Part shown: positions 58,359 through 64,000 of the stretch, piece after piece | How positions within the stretch are numbered: the stretch's first letter is position 1 | Layout of the letters: every line of letters begins with the position of its first letter | Assembly: GCA_014529385.2 (NCBI GenBank) | Contig: CM043969.1 | Span: forward strand, 12,420,648 to 12,484,647 | Length of the DNA: 64,000 bases | Origin: Adiantum capillus-veneris | Lineage: Eukaryota > Streptophyta > Polypodiopsida > Polypodiales > Pteridaceae | Direction: 5' to 3' | Program-made: the position numbers and the translations under genes | The notes under the pieces: model-generated | Databases searched by the model: none | The model's input: the letters and a program-made list of their open reading frames with translations, nothing else | What the model was told of the DNA's origin: nothing

Positions 58359-58477
58359 TGTAGCGGTCCTAGCCCACGCTTCCAAGACTAGGTGGTGCCC
58401 TTATCTCATTTCCCTTGTGGCGCAATGGAGTTTGTTTTGGTGTAGAGGCCGCCATTCCAAATTTCCTTCGTCATAAA

Positions 58478-58497
58478 TTGGTGCCCCCACTGAGGAG
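58478..58497 (+). other. Primer-binding site of the Tat-like element
   Basis: TTGGTGCCCCCACTGAGGAG, just inside the LTR end. Same core as the PBS sites near 31221 and 47290. Confidence 0.75.
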
Positions 58498-58523
58498 TTC
58501 TCAAGCAGTGCTCTGTCAATCCT

Positions 58524-59027
58524 ATGAAGGAAGATCCATCAAATTCTCCGAGACTTGCACTATGGTCTCCCCAAGAAGCTCGAGAAAAGAAGCGTCTTTA
58601 TCGACAAATGGCACGTATGCGGGTAAAGAGAGTTAACGACACACACCCTTCTTTGCTTCAAGGAAAATCTTGTAGTCATCAAGTCCCTAGGTCAAAAAAT
58701 TGTGTTGAGTGCTTTGTGGCTAGTGTGAAGACACTTCCTTTGAAGCCTCGACTTCAGGTGGTGAAAGCACTCTCAAACTCGGGTATTAACAAGTTTTTGG
58801 AGGGGGAGCTACACATCAATGGGGTGCGGTATTGGCAAGAGGCTACATATGGTGATGCACACCAACTACTACTAGCAAGAAGGCTCAAGGTGGTTGAGAG
58901 GGTAGCCATCGAACCCTATGAACTCTACAAAGCTGAAGATGGTCACACCAAAGCTAGGCTAATCACTGGTGAGAAAATTCTTTGCATCTCTCAAATGGTG
59001 GGATCCAAGAGAGCTCAACTTCAATGA
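58524..59027 (+). CDS. Extra ORF upstream of gag in the Tat-like element
   Basis: 167 codons from ATG 58524, 27 bp after the primer-binding site. The first ~45 residues are very basic (EKKRLYRQMARMRVKRV). The rest is mixed, with CVECFVASVKTL, GINKFLEGELHINGVRYW and RLITGEKILCISQMV; I recognise no domain. In the Tat lineage, Ogre elements are known to carry an additional ORF before gag, which is the best parallel, but I cannot show homology. The 5' end could serve RNA binding, given its charge. The ORF is intact while the element is young, which supports real coding. Confidence 0.6.
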   Translation: MKEDPSNSPRLALWSPQEAREKKRLYRQMARMRVKRVNDTHPSLLQGKSCSHQVPRSKNCVECFVASVKTLPLKPRLQVVKALSNSGINKFLEGELHINGVRYWQEATYGDAHQLLLARRLKVVERVAIEPYELYKAEDGHTKARLITGEKILCISQMVGSKRAQLQ

Positions 59028-59099
59028 AGTGCTTCATGGAAGTTTGTATTTAATGCACCAATGAATAATCCCATTTTCTACAACTTTCAATCAGTTTAG

Positions 59100-59276
59100 A
59101 ATATTAGGGTGAATGTGCGCATTGATAGAAAGATTTTTTTCCAACAAAGATTGGTCTTCTATTTTGGAGCTGAGAGGTTGAGAGAGATATTGTTGTCCCC
59201 TGACCCTATAATATTTCCTATTTTGGAGTATAATGTATCTTTTGATGTTCACATCTTCATCTTGCTTTAAGCATAC
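59100..59276 (+). pseudogene. First copy of the pre-gag module, degenerate
   Basis: A frame reading RKIFFQQRLVFYFGAERLRE, then SPDPIIFPI, FDVHIFILL and stop runs parallel to the intact small ORF that follows. Spacing of matching residues (GxxRLxEI, NPFILP/DPIIFP, DVFIFVL/DVHIFIL) is the same in both, so it is a tandem protein-level duplicate. A stop lies just upstream of it and no ATG was found. Confidence 0.5.
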
Positions 59277-59279
59277 TCC

Positions 59280-59492
59280 ATGAATCATAGGGATTTATAT
59301 GGACCTTTCCAACCTCTTGCTAGACAAGCTGTGAATATAATAGCTAGCACAAAGCTTAGGTTCCAAAACATCATAAGGAACTTACTAGGCCCTCGTCGTC
59401 TAGCTGAGATTAATGCATCTATCAATCCATTTATTCTACCCTTAATAAGATATGATTTGGGCCTAGACGTTTTCATCTTTGTGCTGTATTGA
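59280..59492 (+). CDS. Small ORF directly before gag, hydrophobic C-terminus
   Basis: 70 codons from ATG 59280 to TGA, ending 20 bp before the gag ATG. It contains RRLAEINASINPFILPLI and ends LDVFIFVLY. Two other copies of the C-terminal half exist in this window (59100-59276, and inverted at 55160-55330), all closing with the same hydrophobic stretch and a stop at the same point. That shared end suggests a protein-level constraint. I recognise no family; it could also be the 3' exon of the upstream ORF after splicing. Confidence 0.45.
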   Translation: MNHRDLYGPFQPLARQAVNIIASTKLRFQNIIRNLLGPRRLAEINASINPFILPLIRYDLGLDVFIFVLY

Positions 59493-59512
59493 GAGGAAGG
59501 CAACCCACTTTT

Positions 59513-60817
59513 ATGATGGCTTTCCCAAATTTTTTTGGGCGTAGTGGGGAAAATGCTGGGGATTTTTTGGATAACTTGGAGATGGCTTTCCTTGTCTCTG
59601 GGAGGGATGACGAAGCATTGAAATTGAGAGCTTTTCCTTTGGTGCTCAAAGAAGAAGCTAGGGTATGGTTCCAGGCTCTAGATCCAACCCAAAGAATTGA
59701 TTGGGAGGGATTGAAGGCGGCTTTCCTACGAAGATTTCAACGAGTTAATTCGGCAGAAGAACTATGGCAATGGCTTCTGGCCCTTCATCAAGTTGACCCT
59801 CATGGTTATGCAACCTATGAGGAAGGTTTTCTGAAACTTTGGGGGCAATGGTCAGACTCACTAAACTCTGGTGAGCGAGCTCCCAATTGCCTCCAAAAGG
59901 ATCGATTTATCTCAGGTTTGTACCCCTTGCTAAGGGAGAAGGTAAAGAGCAAATTTCCAAATGCTTTTGAAGATGCCTTAAGAATTGCTAGGGAAAAGAA
60001 TAGAAAGATTCTCTATCAAGCCCAAGCTGGCCAGCTAGCTTTGGGAGGCAATATCACAACTATGGAAGCTTCTCACATACCTCCAAATGTGCCTAATGCA
60101 CCAGACCTCAATAGAGGTCAACAAGAAGATATGCTCCAACAAATAAACAATCTCACAAACCAGCTAGAGGGGTTGAGAGTAAATCTTGTGCAGGGTGCAA
60201 GAAGGCCTATTGAGGGAAATGGTGGGAATCGGCCACCAATGCGACGTCAAGCAAGGGAAATGTTGTGTTACAATTGTGGGGAAAATGGCCACGGCATGTA
60301 TAATTGCCCTCATCCCAGAAGATATGACTACCCTGTCAGAGGTCCTCGACAACAAGTAAGTCCTCCCCGTGCTAGAGCTCAAGCACAAGAGCAACCGCAA
60401 CCTCAAATTTTGCAGCCACCTCGTGCTCAAGCTCAAGCCCCTGCTACTCAACCAAATGTGAGCATCATAAGGATGGAGGAGGTCCTCAAGGGCAGAAGCA
60501 ACCAGGAAGAAATAGCTAAAGGGAAGATGAAGATAGATGAAGTGGCTACAATGCCTATCAAACGTGTGCGTGTCCAAGATGAAGTAGGTAAAGAAACAAG
60601 CAAGGATGCAAGCAATGAAGCAAGTACATCTCGGGAAACTAAAGATGAAGCCAAGAAGAGAAAGACCCGTACTAGGTCTCAAATTGACATCTCTGATTTC
60701 CCTATGGGATCTCGGACACAACCTTATGACTTGATAGCTGATGTGAGTTCTCAAGGACCAAAGATTACTTGGCCATACCTACTTCATATCTCCCCAAAGC
60801 TTCGACGACAATGGTAA
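59513..60817 (+). CDS. gag: Gag polyprotein of the Tat-like Ty3/gypsy element
   Basis: 434 codons from ATG 59513 (the frame is open a little upstream but without ATG). The capsid part has the plant Retrotrans_gag signature: PNFFGRSGENAGDFLDNLEM, LRAFPLVLKEEARVWF, W.GLKAAFLRRF, then YEEGFLKLW and DRFISGLYPLLREKV. A single zinc knuckle, CYNCGENGHGMYNC (CX2CX4HX4C), is near residue 260. The tail is Pro/Gln/Ala-rich and then charged. It ends with TAA at 60815-60817, and the protease ATG follows at 60821 in the same frame. No internal breaks, so the element is young. Confidence 0.93.
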   Translation: MMAFPNFFGRSGENAGDFLDNLEMAFLVSGRDDEALKLRAFPLVLKEEARVWFQALDPTQRIDWEGLKAAFLRRFQRVNSAEELWQWLLALHQVDPHGYATYEEGFLKLWGQWSDSLNSGERAPNCLQKDRFISGLYPLLREKVKSKFPNAFEDALRIAREKNRKILYQAQAGQLALGGNITTMEASHIPPNVPNAPDLNRGQQEDMLQQINNLTNQLEGLRVNLVQGARRPIEGNGGNRPPMRRQAREMLCYNCGENGHGMYNCPHPRRYDYPVRGPRQQVSPPRARAQAQEQPQPQILQPPRAQAQAPATQPNVSIIRMEEVLKGRSNQEEIAKGKMKIDEVATMPIKRVRVQDEVGKETSKDASNEASTSRETKDEAKKRKTRTRSQIDISDFPMGSRTQPYDLIADVSSQGPKITWPYLLHISPKLRRQW

Positions 60818-60820
60818 AAA

Positions 60821-63800
60821 ATGGTGAGCACGAGGGCAAAGCGAAGTAAGCTAGTAAGTGTAATCAAAGCATATGGTCTCAAGGATATAGTGCCTTTGGT
60901 GGAGGCTCAAATCAAGGGACAACGGATTCCAAAAACTTACATTGACAGTGGAGCAGAGGTTTGTGTCATGACAAAAAACTAATGCATCAATTGGGTTTAG
61001 AGGTAATGGAATCATCAAACTTTAGGGCAAAAATGGCCAATAATGTCTCTGTCACTTGTGTGGGTGTAGTGAAAGCTTTGAGAGTTTCTGTTTTTGGAAT
61101 CACTACAGAGGTTGATGCTTATGTGATTCTAGTAGAGGGAGAAGGATACCCCCTTATTTTAGGACGACCTTGGCTCATGGGTATAGGAGCTAGGCAAGAT
61201 TGGGCAACAGGAGACTTGGAGTTGATGCCTCACATGGGTGGCCATAGTCAGAAGGTGGTTTATAACCTAAAGAATGGGCGACAAGAGAACCTTGAACTAG
61301 AGACGTCAGCTGATGAGTGGAGCTCAAGTGGATGCTCCTCATCCATGGACGAGGAAGAGAGTTCAAGTGAAGAGAGTGATAGCACTCTCGAAGTCATGGG
61401 CGTCACCATAAAGGAAACTACCTCATCAGAAGACAACCCAAGGATCCAAATGGAGAATGTGTGGGATGCCAACCTAGAGGAGATGTTATCCAAGGATATA
61501 AAGGAAGAAGAAAAGGAGGGTTATGTAAATGTTCTCAAGAAGCATGCATCATTGTTTATTTCTGATTACACTCACATTACAGGTGTCACTGCAGTGAAGC
61601 ATCATATCCATCTAAAAGAAGGGAGCAAGCCAGTAGTACAAAAACTAAGAAGATTAGGAGTTGTACAACAAAATGCACTATTGTCTGAGGTGAAGAGACT
61701 CTTAGAAGCAGGATTCATATACCCAGTAGAAGATTCAGAATGGGTCTCCCCAGTAGTGGTGAGGCCAAAGAATAATGGTAAATGGCGAGTGTGCGTGGAT
61801 TACAAGCCACTAAATGCTGCAACAAAGAGGGACCACTTCCCTCTCCCATTTCAAGATGAGATTCTAAATGAAGTAGCAAGCCATGAGAGATACACAGTGT
61901 GTGATGGCTACTCTGGCTACTTTCAAATACGCATTGCAGAGGAGGACCAGAAAAAGACTACTTTCATCACACCATGGGGATGTTTTGCATTTCGAGTCAT
62001 GCCTTTTGGTCTCACCAACGCTCCAGCCACCTTTCAACGATTCATGAACATGGTCTTCCAACCTTACTTTGGTAAGTCCATAAGGGTTTTCATAGATGAC
62101 TTTTGTATTTACAGCTCCAAAAGTATGCATCTCGGCAAGATTGATGAAGGATTTACTCGTTTAGCTAAGCTGGGTGGACAACTAAACAAGGACAAATGTC
62201 ACATTGGGGAAAGAAAGGTTACACTATTAGGGCATGTAGTGTCCATTGATGGAATCGAGGTAGATCCTGAAAAGATAGAAACATTGCTAAATCTACCTTC
62301 CCCAACTTCCATCAAACAATTAATCTCTTTCTTGCAAAAGCTAAGATATTTGAGTAGATTCATACACTTACTCTCCCAAGTGATATTTCCTCTACAACAG
62401 CTGACTTGTCAAGAGACGCTTGTTTGGAGTGAAGAAAGTGATGGGCATTTTAGAGAGATTAAAAAAATGTTAGGGTCACTCCCTGTAATCCTCAAACCTT
62501 GTTGGGAAGAAACATTCTTTGTAAACCCTAGTGTGGGAGAAGAGGCCATTGGTGCTGCCCTCCTACAAAAAGATCCAAAAACATCCTTTATGAGGCCTGT
62601 GTATTTTGCTAGCCGCCTCATGGAAAACACAGAGAAGGCCTACACCCTGATGGAACAGCTAGTGTTAGCTCTCATGTTTGCGGTAACCAAATTTCGGCCA
62701 TACTTGCTGCCGAAGAGGTTTGTAATTATCACTATGGAGGATATGTTTCCCTATGCACTACAACATATGGAAATCTCTGACAAAATAGCAAAGTGGGTGG
62801 TGCGACTTCAAGAGTTTGATTATACAATACAGGTTGAAAGAACAACTCGAGCATGCTTAGCCGACATTTTAACAAACAAGTGCTATGAAAAAGTTTTCCA
62901 TTTGAAGAGAAAGGAACTTCCACCACCTCCAGCTCCACAGGCTTTGGTCAATGCTTATAGCCTCTACTTTGATGGAGCATACAAGAGAACCAAGGATAAG
63001 GCAGCTACAGGCATCGTGGTCTTATCTCCATTGGGAGAGAGGATCCATGGTGAAGGGATCACTCTAGAAGATGTCCACTCCAACAATGAAGCAGAATATC
63101 ATGCTCTAATTCATGGCCTTTGTTGGTGCCTCGATAATTCAATTAAGAGAGTAAACGCTTTTGGTGACTCCATGCTTTTGGTAAGGCAAATGCAAGGTAC
63201 ATGGGCTTGCAAAAATGCCCGTCTCTCTACTAAAATGAGAGAAGCAAAAGCTCTTATGAGGAGATTTAGGGAGGCACAAGTACATCATGTGCCAAGAGAC
63301 CAGAACAAGGATGCAGACCACCTAGCATCATCAAAGTTAAATGAGTCAATAGTGGGAGCAGTGGCCATCAAAATTCCACTTCAGCAAGGCAAGGAGGACT
63401 TGGAAGATATTATGCACATTCTGGAGCAAGGAAAGGCTCCTAAACACTTGAATGCAGGGGAAAGGCGATGGTTAGCTAGGAAGGCTACCAGGTATCGCAT
63501 AGTAAATGATGACTTGTATTGTCTTGGTAAGGATGGTGTGCTTAGGAGAGTGCCTTTGAAGAGTGAAATTGAAGAGATTTTAAAAGCTTGTCATGATGAT
63601 ATGTGCGGAGGACACTTTGCACACGACGTCACTAGTAGAAAGGTTCTACAAGCTGGGTTTACTTGGCCAAGTCTTCATCGTGATGTCAAATACTGGTGTC
63701 AAACATGTGATGAATGTCAGAAAGCAGGACCACGACGGCTCATAGCTGAACCTCAGAACCCAATAAAGGTATATGGGCCCTTTGAGAAGTGGGGAATTGA

Positions 63801-64000
63801 TGCCATAGGGCCTCTACCACGCACTCAGTCAGGTAAAGAGTACATCATCATGGGAGTAGACTACATGACTAGATGGGCTGAGGCTATGCCGACCAATAGA
63901 ATTACTGCTAAGGATGTGAGTCAGTTCATCTTTGACCACATCTGTTGCCGGTTTGGCACCCCTCTTGAAATACTATCTGATAGAGGACCAGGGTTTAGAG
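60821..64000 (+). CDS. pol: Protease-RT-RNase H-aRNase H-integrase, Tat-like, partial
   Basis: Opens with ATG 60821, reads the aspartic protease site YIDSGAEVCVMT, then hits TAA at 60980. One base back (-1) the frame is open from 60979 to the window end. Domains: rest of protease (PLILGRPWLMG); acidic linker; RT ~61.57-62.40 kb (WVSPVVVRPKNNGKWRVCVD, RVMPFGLTNAPATFQ, active site FIDDF at ~62089); a first RNase H ~62.50-62.89 kb with altered acids (FFVNPS for D, TMEDM for TD); a second RNase H ~62.96-63.34 kb with intact DGA, NEAEYHAL, GDS and NKDADHLA; integrase HHCC region ~63.59-63.73 kb (CQTCDECQ) and core from GIDAIGPL. A second, archaeal-type RNase H is a mark of the Tat lineage. The integrase end lies outside the window. 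Confidence 0.92.
60973..60979 (+). promoter_or_regulatory. Candidate -1 ribosomal frameshift site A AAA AAC
   Basis: In the zero frame the codons are ACA AAA AAC TAA. The heptamer fits X XXY YYZ in the correct phase, and slipping back one base puts the ribosome into the long open frame (CTA ATG CAT). The stop follows at once, which often favours slippage. It could instead be a simple loss of one A from a seven-A run. Confidence 0.5.

Larger units (their letters stand above)
57010..58473 (+). repeat. 5' LTR of the Tat-like element (start uncertain)
   Basis: The end is placed at ...ttccttcgtca, five bases before the primer-binding site. The region contains TATATAAA at 57985-57992 and a CT microsatellite. 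The true LTR start cannot be seen without the 3' LTR and could be up to 2 kb further left. Confidence 0.5.

Noticed and set aside
60164..60754. 196-codon minus-strand ORF
   Set aside because: Antisense shadow of the gag C-terminal half.
1..64000. tRNA, rRNA or snRNA genes
   Set aside because: No cloverleaf with A and B boxes and no rRNA-like stretch was recognised by eye; a covariance-model scan would be needed to exclude small ones.

Overview
The window is nuclear DNA of a land plant with a large, transposon-rich genome. The evidence is spliced genes with plant-type domains (a DxN-class FCP1-homology protein and a SET protein), a plant L1-type LINE whose ORF1 has a DUF4283-like fold and a zinc knuckle, chromodomain Ty3/gypsy sequence, a Tat-like Ty3/gypsy element with a second RNase H, and long GA/CT microsatellites. 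A fern or other seed-free vascular plant is my best guess; nothing here proves the species. There are no rRNA or tRNA genes, no CRISPR and no bacterial features.

Region 1 (1-22.6 kb) is dominated by one repeat family. Its core is a roughly 20-bp box (ggtccaccacttgtccaagc and variants) that recurs every ~50-55 bp. About eight such sub-blocks form a ~442-bp monomer, and from ~11.1 to 17.5 kb two monomer types alternate as a ~866-bp higher-order dimer. A related 316-368-bp array lies at 21.3-22.6 kb. Boxes point one way from ~2.4 to 22.6 kb and the opposite way in 1-2.0 kb, so there is an inversion boundary near 2.0-2.4 kb. Two minus-strand protein-coding exons (FCP1-homology, 2973-4157; SET, 4814-5370) sit at the left of the array. 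An intact 1075-codon transposase-like exon (22705-25932, plus strand) abuts its right end. The genes therefore diverge from the array, and degenerate copies of the box occur inside the space between the SET and FCP1 exons.

Region 2 (26-35.6 kb) holds a decayed Ty3/gypsy pol (RNase H, integrase), then an LTR / gag-like internal region / LTR unit with ~2.3-2.4-kb LTRs and no pol of its own.

Region 3 (35.6-55 kb) is a nest of insertions on the minus strand. A chromovirus (probable ~4.2-kb LTR at 38584-42755, integrase pieces on both sides) was hit by a LINE (43381-54067, 9-bp target duplication) and separately by a ~590-bp inverted-repeat element (54203-54791, TTAA duplication). The LINE was then hit by a gag-only LTR element (43948-48319).

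Region 4 (57-64 kb) is the 5' part of a young Tat-like Ty3/gypsy element on the plus strand: LTR end, primer-binding site, an extra ORF, a small ORF, gag, then protease-RT-RNase H-second RNase H-integrase running off the window. Protease is crossed by a textbook -1 slippery heptamer followed directly by a stop.

Most promising for a second look: the hierarchical box array between two divergent genes, the intact transposase-like gene beside it, and the expression layout of the Tat-like element.
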